Below are positions 1-9,705 of a stretch of 64,000 nucleotides of DNA, piece by piece. Source of the DNA: an uncultured Clostridium sp. (GTDB taxonomy: Bacteria; Bacillota; Clostridia; Oscillospirales; Ruminococcaceae). Under the pieces are notes generated by a model, which worked only from the letters and a program-made list of their open reading frames with translations, was not told where the DNA came from and ran no database searches. The first letter of the stretch is position 1. Each line of letters opens with the position of its first letter. Location of the stretch: the NCBI GenBank assembly GCA_902490335.1, contig CABUDL010000001.1, forward strand, positions 62,001 through 126,000, written 5' to 3'. The position numbers and the translations under genes are program-made.

Positions 1-1
1 A

Positions 2-919
2 AACGTGGAAGTGGAGCGCTTTGGCGAGCCGGTCGTTCCTCCGTTTGAGGTTCCTTACCATGTGGACATCATGGAGCGCCTGCACGGCATCGACCTGGAC
101 AGCGCAAGAAGAACCAGCGGTACCGGTTTCTACTACCTGTGCGGCGATATTGCAAGACTGCACTCGGCAATCCTGTCCTATGCAAGAGACTTTATGATCG
201 ACCGCGGCTTCACCTACTACATCCCGCCGTTTATGATTCGCTCCAACGTGGTCAACGGCGTTATGAGCTTTGCCGAGATGGAAAATATGATGTACAAAAT
301 CGAGGGCGAGGACCTGTACCTCATCGGTACCAGCGAGCACTCGATGATCGGCAAATTCATCGACACCATCCTCGACGAAGAGCAGCTGCCGCAGGCGCTG
401 ACCAGCTACTCCCCATGCTTTAGAAAAGAAGTGGGCGCACACGGCATCGAGGAGCGCGGCGTTTACCGCATCCATCAGTTTGAAAAGCAGGAGATGATTG
501 TCGTCTGCAAACCGGAGGAGAGCATGGACTGGTTCAAGAAGCTGTGGACCAACACCGTAGATTTCTTCCGCACCCTGGACATCCCGGTTCGCACCCTGGA
601 GTGCTGCTCGGGCGACCTGGCAGACCTGAAGGTCAAGAGTCTGGACGTAGAGGCATGGAGCCCACGTCAGCAGAAATACTTTGAGGTAGGCAGCTGCTCC
701 AACCTGGGCGATGCGCAGGCAAGACGCCTTGGCATCCGTGTCAAGAACAAGGAAACCAAGCAGACCTATCTGCCACACACTCTGAACAACACCGTTGTGG
801 CTCCTCCGCGTATGCTGATTGCATTTTTGGAGAACAACCTCAACGACGACGGCTCGGTTCGCATCCCGGAAGCGCTGAGAATGTACATGGGTGGAAAATC
901 GGTCATCGAGGTCAGATAA
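2..919 (+). CDS. serS: Seryl-tRNA synthetase, 5'-truncated
   Basis: Charges tRNA-Ser with serine in the cytoplasm. The reading frame is open at the window edge (AAC GTG GAA GTG...), so this is the last ~305 residues of a protein normally ~425 long. The N-terminal tRNA-binding coiled-coil arm lies outside. Visible are the class II catalytic core: motif 2 with FRKEVGAHG followed by RIHQFEKQE, and motif 3 around TVVAPPRMLIAFLENN close to the C terminus. The GTG at 5 is internal, not a start. It ends with TAA, 34 bases before the next gene, and may be co-transcribed with it. The identification is firm. Confidence 0.95.
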   Translation, partial: NVEVERFGEPVVPPFEVPYHVDIMERLHGIDLDSARRTSGTGFYYLCGDIARLHSAILSYARDFMIDRGFTYYIPPFMIRSNVVNGVMSFAEMENMMYKIEGEDLYLIGTSEHSMIGKFIDTILDEEQLPQALTSYSPCFRKEVGAHGIEERGVYRIHQFEKQEMIVVCKPEESMDWFKKLWTNTVDFFRTLDIPVRTLECCSGDLADLKVKSLDVEAWSPRQQKYFEVGSCSNLGDAQARRLGIRVKNKETKQTYLPHTLNNTVVAPPRMLIAFLENNLNDDGSVRIPEALRMYMGGKSVIEVR

Positions 920-953
920 GTCTGCTGTGTGCAAGCGGAAAGAAGGGCTTACT

Positions 954-1505
954 ATGGAACTGGATTTACAGGTCATCCGGCAGCAGGTGGTCCATGCGAC
1001 AAAGGCGCTGCTGGAGCAGGCAAACTTAAAAGCCGGAGATATTTTTGTGCTGGGATGCAGCTCCAGTGAAATCTGCGGCGGACACATCGGCAAAGCCTCC
1101 AGCGAAGAGGTGGGACAGACGGTAATCGACGCCATCCTGCCGGTCCTGCGGGAGAGAGGAATCTTTCTGGCGGTGCAGGGCTGTGAGCACATCAACCGTT
1201 CGCTGGTCGTCGAGCGGGAAGCAGCAGAGCGGTATGATTTGGAGATTGTCACCGTCAAGCCTGCGCTGCACGCCGGTGGAGCCTGCGCCGTAGCCGCCTA
1301 TGACCGTGCAGAGGACCCGGTTATGGTGGAGCACATCACGGCAAAAGCCGGGATGGATATTGGTGACACCTTTATCGGTCAGCACATCAAGCACGTGCAG
1401 ATTCCGGTTCGTCTGGACATCGACCAAATCGGTGCGGCACACGCCACCTTTGTGCGCAGCCGACCCAAGCTGATCGGTGGTCCAAGAGCAGTCTATCCAA
1501 ATTGA
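954..1505 (+). CDS. TIGR01440 / UPF0340 family protein
   Basis: A 183-residue protein of the UPF0340 (YwlG-like) family, whose biochemical role is not established. Family signs are the GCSSSEICGGHIGK segment near residues 35-48, the QGCEHINRS segment near 80 and the C-terminal HVRLD/AHATFVRSRPKLIGGPRA region. ATG at 954 is chosen because AGAAGGG lies just upstream and the upstream frame runs into serS. It ends in TGA, one of only three TGA stops I found in the window. It lies between serS and a membrane protein gene, with short gaps that suggest one transcript. Confidence 0.85.
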   Translation: MELDLQVIRQQVVHATKALLEQANLKAGDIFVLGCSSSEICGGHIGKASSEEVGQTVIDAILPVLRERGIFLAVQGCEHINRSLVVEREAAERYDLEIVTVKPALHAGGACAVAAYDRAEDPVMVEHITAKAGMDIGDTFIGQHIKHVQIPVRLDIDQIGAAHATFVRSRPKLIGGPRAVYPN

Positions 1506-1539
1506 TTTGCAAAAACCAGAGCAGAGGGGAGAAAACAGG

Positions 1540-1950
1540 ATGTTATATCTTGCATTTGCAGGACAGGCAGCAGTCTGGGCAGGGCTTTATTTCCTGCTGG
1601 ACAGGCTTTCCCGAAGATGGGAAGGAAAAGCAGTTTTTACATTGATGCAGACCAATGCCCTCTGGAAGGGAATGGTTGCCTGTTTCGTTCTGATTTTTCC
1701 CCTGCTGCTGTTGGGCTTTTTTGTGGGATGGAATTGTCTTAGAATCGACAACTGGCTCTGGATTGCCTTTTACAGCGGCGCACTTTTGGTCTTATCCTGC
1801 CGCAGGTGGTGGATACGCCTGCTGGGAGTGGGACTGAACATGGTTTCTCTTTGGGCGCTGACGTTGATTGTGTCGATGGGTTCCGGTCAGGCATGGCTGG
1901 AGCTGCTTTGGCGTTCGGTTCTGCCGTTTGTGCCGGTCACGATTTTGTAA
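1540..1950 (+). CDS. Small multi-pass membrane protein, unknown
   Basis: 136 residues, not recognised as a named family. It is strongly hydrophobic, with about four membrane-spanning segments (roughly residues 3-20, 40-62, 68-85 and 95-130), so it should sit in the cytoplasmic membrane. ATG at 1540 has an AGAGGGGA ribosome binding site ten bases upstream; a longer frame from 1477 would overlap the UPF0340 gene and lacks a site. It is the last gene before a strong terminator, so it probably closes the serS-UPF0340 transcript. No catalytic motif is visible. Confidence 0.65.
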   Translation: MLYLAFAGQAAVWAGLYFLLDRLSRRWEGKAVFTLMQTNALWKGMVACFVLIFPLLLLGFFVGWNCLRIDNWLWIAFYSGALLVLSCRRWWIRLLGVGLNMVSLWALTLIVSMGSGQAWLELLWRSVLPFVPVTIL

Positions 1951-1959
1951 ACTAAAAAA

Positions 1960-1998
1960 GGGAGCGCACCCTTCTGAGTCGGGTGCGCTCCCTTTTTT
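1960..1998 (+). terminator. Rho-independent terminator after the membrane protein gene
   Basis: A perfect 12-bp GC-rich stem (GGGAGCGCACCC / GGGTGCGCTCCC) with a 9-base loop is followed by six T. It separates the serS group from the recA promoter. Confidence 0.93.
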
Positions 1999-2013
1999 AC
2001 CCGACGGGGTGCG

Positions 2014-2042
2014 TTGATTTTTGGGCGTGGATGTACTATAAT
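2014..2042 (+). promoter_or_regulatory. recA promoter
   Basis: TTGATT (2014-2019), a 17-base spacer and a perfect TATAAT (2037-2042), about 70 bases upstream of the recA start. A GAAC half-site follows at 2043 but its partner half is poor, so LexA control is not supported by sequence alone. Confidence 0.8.
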
Positions 2043-2114
2043 GAACAGAGGTAACAATCGGGCATATATATTGTAGAGAATCCATAAAATGGTTTGGTAT
2101 AAAAGGAGGACAAC

Positions 2115-3301
<1,187 letters not shown>

Positions 3302-3302
<1 letters not shown>

Positions 3303-4126
3303 TGGAGCGTACAGGGGACAGCGCTGTGTTTAAGGTTATCACCGACCTGCGGCAGACCAAACAGGGCAGGATCGCAGTCTTTTTTGACGGGGAATTTGAT
3401 TTTTCGGTCGATGATGAAACGCTGGTGCAGTACCATCTGGCAGTAGGAAAACGCTACACTGCCGGACAATATGAGCAGCTGCGGCTGCAAACCCAGTACA
3501 AAAAGGCGCGGGATAAGGCTTTTTCGCTGTTGTCCCGACGCTCTTATCCTGCCGCACAGCTGAGGCAGAAGCTGGAACAGGATTTTCCCGAGGACTGTGT
3601 GCAGGAGGTGCTCGAGCGGGTCAAAGAACTGGGGTTGGTCGATGACGCCGACTATGCGCTGCGCTGTGCAAAGGATTTAGTCAACATCAAGCATTACAGC
3701 CTGCAAAGGGTGCGGCAGGAGCTGCGCCATCGCGGCATCCACGATAACGACATTGAGGATGCAATGCAGGAGTTTGAGGATTTTGACGAACAGCAGGCGG
3801 TGCAGCAGCTGCTGGAAAAAAAGTTTGCTGCGGCATTGACCGAGGAAAAGGGAAGAAGACGAGCCTTTCAGGCGCTGCTGCGCCTGGGATATGATGCAGG
3901 CACCGTGAAAAGCCAGATGCAGCGGGCGATGGAGCAGATGGAGCCGGAGGAGCAGGAGCAGCCCTCTGACCCCGAGGAGGAGATTCGGGCGCTGCTGCTT
4001 AAAAAATACCGGAAAAATCTGGAGGACCCAAAGGGAATCGAACGCGCCATCCGTGCGCTGATTCGCCGCGGCTACGCCTATGGGGACATCCGGTCGGTGC
4101 TCAAGCAGCTGACGGAAGAGGAATAA
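3302..4126 (+). CDS. recX: Regulatory protein RecX
   Basis: Binds RecA filaments and modulates their assembly. It has 274 residues, longer than the ~150 of proteobacterial RecX but normal for the Firmicute form, and is rich in helical repeats of the type LLSRRSYPAAQLRQKL, VDDADYALRCAKDL and RVRQELRHRGI. The ATG overlaps the recA stop (TAATG). A GTG at 3326 has a better ribosome binding site (AGGGGA) and would shorten the protein by eight residues, so the exact start is uncertain. The recA-recX order supports the call. Confidence 0.9.
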
Positions 4127-4129
4127 AAA

Positions 4130-4594
4130 GTGAACAGAGAGACCTATCAAAGAATTTTTGAAAATTGGTGCAAAAAGCTCAGGCTGTACCCCGACTGGGA
4201 TGTCAGATTGGAGTGGATTGAGGACCCGGATTGGCACAAGACAGGCGACTTTAAGGTGGACTGTGAGGATAAAAAGGCAATTTTGATGCTCAATGCCAAC
4301 AATCCCAAGCAGGAGGAAAATATGGAGGAAATCATCGTCCATGAGTTGATGCACCTCAAGCTGTATCCACTGGATCAGGTGACCGAGTCGCTGATTCTGT
4401 CCAGCTTTGAAGATGGCAGCCGAGAACAGGGTTTTGCATACAGACAGTTTTTTGTTTCTTTGGAGCAGACAGTCGAAGAGCTGACCAAATGTTTCCTGCT
4501 GGAATTTGGAGAAAACAGAGAACTGTCCTTTGGACGCTGTCGGCAAAAGCAGTCGTTTACCCGGCTGTACGATGGGCTAAAAAATCTGGAATAG
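4130..4594 (+). CDS. Putative zinc-dependent HExxH protein
   Basis: A 154-residue soluble protein with HELMHLKLY at residues 71-79, which gives an HExxH zinc-binding motif typical of small zincins. The family is not one I can name. An upstream region rich in W and D (residues 20-40) and a C-terminal helix (residues 105-140) complete it. The start is GTG at 4130, three bases after the recX stop, so it is probably made by coupled translation from the recA transcript. Proteolytic activity is inference; the motif alone does not prove it. No signal peptide is present, so it should act in the cytoplasm. Confidence 0.7.
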   Translation: MNRETYQRIFENWCKKLRLYPDWDVRLEWIEDPDWHKTGDFKVDCEDKKAILMLNANNPKQEENMEEIIVHELMHLKLYPLDQVTESLILSSFEDGSREQGFAYRQFFVSLEQTVEELTKCFLLEFGENRELSFGRCRQKQSFTRLYDGLKNLE

Positions 4595-4634
4595 AAAATC
4601 AAAGACCGTTTGAATAACCGGAAAGGAAGAGAAT

Positions 4635-5966
4635 ATGGCAGTAAAAGTAGGAATGGTATCGTTGGGATGCTCAAAAAATCAGGTGGACGCCGAAATCCTG
4701 CTGGCATTGATGGTCAACAACGGATATGAAATCTGCGCGGATGCACAGCAGTGCGACGTGGTCATCATCAATACCTGCGGCTTTATCGAGGATGCCAAAA
4801 GAGAATCCATCGAAACCATCTTTGAATTTGCGCAGCTGAAAAATCAGGGACAGGTCAAGGTGCTGGTGGTGACCGGCTGTCTGGCAGAGCGCTACCGCGA
4901 CCAGCTGGTCAGTGAAATCCCGGAGGCAGACGTTGTACTGGGCATCGGCAGCAACACCCAGATTGCACAGGCGGTGCAGAAGGCGCTGGACGGACAGAGG
5001 GTATCTGCCTTTGGTGACAAGGCAGACCTGCCGCTCAACGGCGACCGGGTGCTGAGCACCGCCAACTATTCGGCTTATCTGAAGATTGCAGAGGGCTGCG
5101 ACAACCGATGCAGCTTCTGTGCCATCCCGCTGATTCGCGGCGGATTCCGCTCCCGCAAGATGGAGGACATCCTCGAGGAAGCCAGAGGACTGGCAGCAAG
5201 CGGTGTCAAGGAGCTGAATCTGGTTGCACAGGACACCACCCGCTATGGACAGGACCTGTACGGCGAGTATTCCCTGGATAAGCTGCTGACCGAGCTGTGT
5301 AAAATCGACGGCTTCCACTGGATTCGCGTGCTGTATGGCTACCCGGACCGCGTGACCGACTCGCTGTTGGAGGTCATGGCAAGGGAGCCGAAGGTGGTCA
5401 AATATATCGACCTGCCTTTGCAGCACGCCAGCGGCAGGGTGCTCAAGGAGATGAACCGCAACGGAAACTTTGATTCGCTGTGCGCGCTGATGCAGAGAAT
5501 CCGCAGCAAGGTGCCGGGCGTTGTTCTGCGCACCACCCTCATCGCAGGTTTCCCGGGAGAAACCGAGGAGGACTTTGAGCAGCTGTGCGAATTTGTGCGC
5601 GCCGTTCGCTTTGAGCGCTTGGGCTGCTTTGCCTACTCGCAGGAGGAGGACACACCGGCAGGCGAGCGCGAGGACCAGGTCGACCCGCAGGTTCGTATGC
5701 ACCGCGCCGACCTTGTGATGGAAGAGCAGATGGACATCGCCTTCCAGATGGGCAAGGAGCTGGTCGGCAAGAAGCTGGAGGTGCTGGTCGAAGGATATGA
5801 CGACGAGCAGCAGATGTACTACGGACGCAGCTATATGGATGCGCCGGACATCGACACCCGCACCAGCTTTGTCACCGAGCAGGAGGAGGTCCGGGTCGGC
5901 GATTTCGTCTGGGTCGAGGTGCTCGACTCGGTCGGATATGACCTGATCGGACGTCAGATCGGCTAA
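4635..5966 (+). CDS. rimO: Ribosomal protein S12 methylthiotransferase RimO
   Basis: Radical SAM enzyme that adds a methylthio group to an aspartate of ribosomal protein S12. 443 residues. The N-terminal MTTase domain carries GCSKNQVDAE (residues 11-20), the RimO-specific form, with cysteines 11, 48 and 82 for the auxiliary cluster. The radical SAM cluster motif is C155-xxx-C159-xx-C162. A TRAM domain follows from ~380. ATG at 4635 follows GGAAAGGAAG. Its substrate gene rpsL is at 50427 in this window, with the target aspartate present at residue 102. Confidence 0.97.
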   Translation: MAVKVGMVSLGCSKNQVDAEILLALMVNNGYEICADAQQCDVVIINTCGFIEDAKRESIETIFEFAQLKNQGQVKVLVVTGCLAERYRDQLVSEIPEADVVLGIGSNTQIAQAVQKALDGQRVSAFGDKADLPLNGDRVLSTANYSAYLKIAEGCDNRCSFCAIPLIRGGFRSRKMEDILEEARGLAASGVKELNLVAQDTTRYGQDLYGEYSLDKLLTELCKIDGFHWIRVLYGYPDRVTDSLLEVMAREPKVVKYIDLPLQHASGRVLKEMNRNGNFDSLCALMQRIRSKVPGVVLRTTLIAGFPGETEEDFEQLCEFVRAVRFERLGCFAYSQEEDTPAGEREDQVDPQVRMHRADLVMEEQMDIAFQMGKELVGKKLEVLVEGYDDEQQMYYGRSYMDAPDIDTRTSFVTEQEEVRVGDFVWVEVLDSVGYDLIGRQIG

Positions 5967-5998
5967 TCAAACAAACTCAACGGAAAGAAGGGGTAGGG

Positions 5999-6565
5999 GT
6001 GAATCTACCAAATAAGCTGACCATGCTGCGTATCCTGCTGATACCGGTGTTTATGGTCTTTATCGAGTGGGACAGCCTGCCGGGACATATCCTGTGGGCA
6101 TTCGTCATCTTTGTAGCGGCATCGCTGACCGATTATATCGACGGGTACATCGCCAGAAAAAATAATATGGTGACCGATTTCGGAAAATTTATGGACCCGC
6201 TGGCGGACAAGATTCTGGTGACGGCGGCTTTGGTCTACTTTATCCCGCTGGGACTGGCTCCGGCGTGGGTGGTTATCCTGATTCTGGCAAGGGAATTTCT
6301 GGTGACCTCGCTGCGGTTGATTGCTGCCGGAAAAGGAATTGTGATTGCTGCGGACAAATGGGGCAAATATAAAACAGCGACCACTATGGTCTGGATTTGC
6401 TATGCGCTGCTGGCACAGAACTTTTACCCGCAGATGTCGGTGGACGCAGGCGGCATCGTTGCCATCATCCATCTGGTGCTGATGGCGCTTTCGCTGGCGC
6501 TGACCCTGATTTCGGGCGCCAACTATCTGTGGAAAAACCGCGCGCTGATTGCACAGGCAAAATAG
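5999..6565 (+). CDS. pgsA: CDP-diacylglycerol-glycerol-3-phosphate 3-phosphatidyltransferase
   Basis: Makes phosphatidylglycerol phosphate from CDP-diacylglycerol and glycerol 3-phosphate in the membrane. 188 residues with several membrane segments. The CDP-alcohol phosphatidyltransferase signature DG-xx-AR-x8-G-xxx-D-xxx-D is complete in DYIDGYIARKNNMVTDFGKF and the MDPLAD that follows (residues ~41-66). The start is GTG at 5999 behind AAGAAGGGGTAGGG. The rimO-pgsA order is common in Firmicutes and it probably ends the recA transcript; a bulged hairpin at 6596-6617 may terminate it. Confidence 0.93.
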   Translation: MNLPNKLTMLRILLIPVFMVFIEWDSLPGHILWAFVIFVAASLTDYIDGYIARKNNMVTDFGKFMDPLADKILVTAALVYFIPLGLAPAWVVILILAREFLVTSLRLIAAGKGIVIAADKWGKYKTATTMVWICYALLAQNFYPQMSVDAGGIVAIIHLVLMALSLALTLISGANYLWKNRALIAQAK

Positions 6566-6615
6566 TTTGCAGCATCAAAAGGGAAAAGTCTTTGTAAGAG
6601 AGGGCGCTTCCCCTC

Positions 6616-6644
6616 TTGCAATCGGGTGAAAAATATGGTATGCT
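6616..6644 (+). promoter_or_regulatory. Promoter of the cysteine T-box operon
   Basis: TTGCAA (6616-6621), 17-base spacer, TATGCT (6639-6644), placed just upstream of the T-box leader. Confidence 0.7.
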
Positions 6645-6651
6645 GACTAAA

Positions 6652-6916
6652 CAATCCTAAAACCAACAAAGCGATGACACAGGAAAAGTAGGAAAGGACC
6701 TCCCGACAGAGAGATCGGAACAGGTGAGAGCCGGTCAGGGGTATGCGACTTTTTGAATGCACCTGTCAGCTGCCCTTTGGAACGCGCAGGAAACAGCGCC
6801 AGTATAAAGGGACGTACTCCCTGCGTTAAAGGGCAAGAGCGATAAATCGTGAAGTGGAACCGCGGAACTGTAAAGCCGCCTTCATCTGCCAATGGGCAGA
6901 GGAGGGCGGCTTTTTT
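6652..6916 (+). promoter_or_regulatory. T-box riboswitch, cysteine type
   Basis: A leader that senses uncharged tRNA. The T-box core AAGTGGAACCGCGG lies at 6852-6865 and competes with a terminator hairpin (GCCGCC...GGGCGGC, 6873-6910) followed by TTTTTT. Stem I has an AGTA element near 6688 and, opposite it, GAA-TGC-ACC with TGC at 6758-6760 in the specifier position. TGC is a cysteine codon. The TGGA bulge pairs with a UCCA acceptor end, as expected for tRNA-Cys (discriminator U). cysS lies downstream, which confirms the reading. The stretch 6566-6944 holds no gene. Confidence 0.92.
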
Positions 6917-6944
6917 GGCGGAGTTTGTCAAAGGAGAGGTTTGG

Positions 6945-7613
6945 ATGGCGCATAAAATGCAGCATACAATGCCGCATACAATGCTGTTGCATGGGCTGGG
7001 ACAGAACAGCGACAGCTGGAAAAAGGTGATCGACTGCCTGCCGCCGGAGCAAAAGGAGCAGCTGTACACACCGGATTTGTTTACCTTGACCGAGGAGATT
7101 AGCTATGAGGGATTGTACCGGGGATGGGAACAAAGCTGCCAAAAGCTGCCCGGCAGACTGCACCTGTGCGGACTGTCGCTGGGAGCGGTGCTTGCACTGG
7201 ACTACGCCATCCGACACCCACAGAAGGTGGAATCGCTGGTGCTGATTGCAGGGCAATACCGTTCACCCAAATTCCTGCTGTCGGTGCAGAGCCTTTTGTT
7301 TTCCATGATGCCGGCAGGCAATTTTGCGCAGTTGGGAATCAGCAAGGAGCAGATGCTGCGCCTAAACCGCTCGATGATTCCGCTGGATTTGAGCAGGCAG
7401 CTGAGTACAGTGCGCTGTCCGGTGCTGCTGTTGTGCGGGGAGCAGGACAAGGTCAACCGCAAAGCCTCCGAGCAGATGCTGCACCTGCTGCCAAACGCCC
7501 GGAAACGGGAGGTTGCAGGAGCGGCGCATGAGGTGAACCTCCAGGCTCCGCAGCAGCTGGCAAAGGAGCTTAGCTCCTTTTGGGAGAGTCTGCCGGAATC
7601 ATCCGATTTGTAA
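6945..7613 (+). CDS. Alpha/beta hydrolase, first gene of the cysteine T-box operon
   Basis: A 222-residue alpha/beta-fold hydrolase. The oxyanion-side HGLGQNSDSW segment is near residue 11, the nucleophile elbow GLSLG near residue 72, a LLCGEQDKV acid segment near 165-173 and a GAAHEVN histidine near 192, giving a complete Ser-Asp-His triad. The substrate is unknown. ATG at 6945 follows AAAGGAGAGG; a longer frame from 6849 would begin inside the T-box. It lies between the T-box and cysS (22-base gap), so its expression should rise when tRNA-Cys is uncharged. No signal peptide. Confidence 0.85.
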   Translation: MAHKMQHTMPHTMLLHGLGQNSDSWKKVIDCLPPEQKEQLYTPDLFTLTEEISYEGLYRGWEQSCQKLPGRLHLCGLSLGAVLALDYAIRHPQKVESLVLIAGQYRSPKFLLSVQSLLFSMMPAGNFAQLGISKEQMLRLNRSMIPLDLSRQLSTVRCPVLLLCGEQDKVNRKASEQMLHLLPNARKREVAGAAHEVNLQAPQQLAKELSSFWESLPESSDL

Positions 7614-7635
7614 ATCATAGGAAGGAGAGATTTCC

Positions 7636-9039
7636 ATGAAAATATTCAACACGCTGACAAGAGAAAAAGAAGAGTTTGTACCAATCGAACCGGGCAAGGT
7701 CAAGATGTATGCCTGTGGACCGACCGTATACAACTTTATCCACATCGGCAACGCCCGTCCCATCTGTGTTTTTGACACCCTGCGCCGCTATCTGGAGTTC
7801 CGTGGCTACGAGGTCACCTTTGTCCAGAACTTTACCGACATCGACGATAAAATCATCAAAAAGGCAAATGAGGAGGGTGTGAGCGCGAAGGAGATTGCAG
7901 AGCGCTATATCAACGAATACCTCACCGACACCAAGGGTTTGGGAATCCGCGAGGCGACCATCCATCCAAAGGCGACCGAAACCATCGACGAAATCAAACA
8001 TATCGTCGAAACGCTCGAGGACACCGGTTTTGCTTATGAAGCGGGCGGCGACGTGCTGTTCCGCACCAGAAAATGCCCGGGCTACGGCAAGCTGTCCCAC
8101 CAGCCGCTGGAGGAGCTGGAGAGCGGCGCACGCATCAGCGTCGGCGAGCACAAGGAAGACCCACTGGACTTTGTTCTGTGGAAGTCGGCAAAACCGGGAG
8201 AGCCAAGCTGGACTTCCCGCTGGGGAGAGGGCAGACCGGGATGGCACATCGAATGTACCGCCATGATTCACAAGCATCTGGGTCAGACCATCGACATCCA
8301 CTGCGGCGGACAGGATTTGATTTTCCCACACCATGAAAATGAGATTGCACAGTCGGAGTGCTGCACCGGCAAGGAGTACGCACACTACTGGATGCACAAC
8401 GGCTACATCAATGTAGACAACAAAAAGATGAGCAAGTCGCTGGGCAACTTCTTCACCGTGCGCGAGGTAGCGGAGAAGTACGGCTATGAGCCAATCAAAT
8501 ACATGATGCTTTCCGCACACTACCGCAGTCCAATCAACTACAACCTGACCATCATCGAGCAGTGCAAGTCGGCTTTGGAGCGTCTGTATAACTGCCGCGA
8601 CAATCTGGATTTCTCTTTGCAGAATGCGCTGGCACAGAGCGAGGATGCCGCAGCGGATGAAGCCTTCAAAAAGCAGGTGGATGCAAGGGTCGAGCAGTTC
8701 ATCCAGGCGATGGACGACGACCTGAACACCGCCGACGGTATTGCTGCCCTGTTTGATTTGGTGCGCGACATCAATACCTTCATTGCTTCTCCTAGGGCAA
8801 AGGAGCCGATGGAGTATGCCGCACAGCAGTTTGACCGTTTGGCAGATGTGCTGGGTCTGCTGTACAACCGCAAAAAGGAAAGCCTGGACGATGAAATCGA
8901 AGAGCTGATTGCACAGCGTCAGCAGGCAAGAAAAGAGAAAAACTTTGCACTGGCAGACAAGATTCGTGACGACCTGAAGGCACGCGGTATTGTGCTGCTG
9001 GATACCCCACAGGGCGTAAAATGGAAGATGGAGCAGTAA
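7636..9039 (+). CDS. cysS: Cysteinyl-tRNA synthetase
   Basis: Charges tRNA-Cys with cysteine. 467 residues, the usual length. The class I signature HIGN is at 36-39 and KMSKS at 264-268. C27 is the first zinc ligand; the others come from the HWHIECTAM-type segment (WHIECTAM) and HHENE downstream. The C-terminal DALR-like anticodon-binding part follows. ATG at 7636 follows GGAAGGAGAG. It is read from the cysteine T-box and ends just before a terminator. Confidence 0.98.
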   Translation: MKIFNTLTREKEEFVPIEPGKVKMYACGPTVYNFIHIGNARPICVFDTLRRYLEFRGYEVTFVQNFTDIDDKIIKKANEEGVSAKEIAERYINEYLTDTKGLGIREATIHPKATETIDEIKHIVETLEDTGFAYEAGGDVLFRTRKCPGYGKLSHQPLEELESGARISVGEHKEDPLDFVLWKSAKPGEPSWTSRWGEGRPGWHIECTAMIHKHLGQTIDIHCGGQDLIFPHHENEIAQSECCTGKEYAHYWMHNGYINVDNKKMSKSLGNFFTVREVAEKYGYEPIKYMMLSAHYRSPINYNLTIIEQCKSALERLYNCRDNLDFSLQNALAQSEDAAADEAFKKQVDARVEQFIQAMDDDLNTADGIAALFDLVRDINTFIASPRAKEPMEYAAQQFDRLADVLGLLYNRKKESLDDEIEELIAQRQQARKEKNFALADKIRDDLKARGIVLLDTPQGVKWKMEQ

Positions 9040-9062
9040 GGAAAGTTCCAGCCAACAGATAA

Positions 9063-9100
9063 AACGGGAGCCGTCTGATTTTCAGACGGCTCCCGTTTTT
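9063..9100. terminator. Bidirectional terminator between cysS and the convergent membrane gene
   Basis: A perfect 15-bp stem AACGGGAGCCGTCTG / CAGACGGCTCCCGTT flanked by A and T tracts serves cysS on the plus strand and probably the convergent gene at 9117-9518. Confidence 0.93.
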
Positions 9101-9116
9101 ATAGTGACGAAAGTTT

Positions 9117-9518
9117 TTATCGTGCAGCACCAAGACCGAACAGCGCACCCGCCGCGGCAAACCACCCGAGATGGGTGAAGGTGTGCAGCAGCAGGGACAT
9201 CGAAGAGGAAAGCCATCCGGTTATCAGGAAGAGACAGCCGAAGGCGTACATCAGCAGGAAGAAGATGGGAACGATCAGCAAAAGCATCCTGACAGGCGTT
9301 GGCATCGTTTTTAAGAAGAAATTGGTGAGGAAGGACACAGTTCCACCCACCACAGAAAAACTCAGCAGCTGCCGGCACAGCAGGTCGTACAGCAGGCTGT
9401 AGCCATTGATTTCATATGCCTGAGGTTGCAGCCAGAGTTGATAGACGATGAGATAGACAAGGCTGAGTGCAGCGGTAATCAGACAGAAGATGGAAAAAAC
9501 GGGTGCTTTTCTACTCAT
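9117..9518 (-). CDS. Four-helix membrane protein, unknown
   Basis: 133 residues with about four membrane segments (roughly 8-30, 50-68, 77-100 and 105-130); no family recognised. The start ATG at 9518 has GAGGAGG ten bases upstream. It is convergent with cysS and shares a terminator with it. It is divergent from the HAD phosphatase gene at 9706. Nothing in the sequence gives a function. Not an obvious pseudogene: the frame is intact and codon use resembles its neighbours. Confidence 0.7.
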   Translation of the reverse strand: MSRKAPVFSIFCLITAALSLVYLIVYQLWLQPQAYEINGYSLLYDLLCRQLLSFSVVGGTVSFLTNFFLKTMPTPVRMLLLIVPIFFLLMYAFGCLFLITGWLSSSMSLLLHTFTHLGWFAAAGALFGLGAAR

Positions 9519-9630
9519 AAAAATACCTCCTCAAAGCGATGGGAATCTTTACTCCCATTATAGCATAGCCGCAGCACATTCCGCAAGGGTTAGACAAGAA
9601 GAAAGGAGGTCGTAAGAAGGGAATCAGCGG

Positions 9631-9659
9631 TTGATTTTTCCCTTTCGGTTTCTTATAAT
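9631..9659 (+). promoter_or_regulatory. Promoter of the HAD phosphatase gene
   Basis: TTGATT (9631-9636), 17-base spacer, TATAAT (9654-9659), about 45 bases before the start. Confidence 0.78.
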
Positions 9660-9705
9660 AAAAAGATGAAAAGACGATGGTCGCAGGAAAGGAAGCGGGT
9701 GTGTG

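Noticed and set aside
2043..2056. GAAC half-site after the recA -10 that could be a LexA box
   Set aside because: The partner half reads GTAAC rather than GTTC/GTTT, so the palindrome is broken; not enough to claim SOS control.
9599..9612. AAGAAAGGAGGTCG, a perfect ribosome binding site
   Set aside because: No start codon and frame follow at a usable distance, and the promoter of the HAD gene lies downstream.
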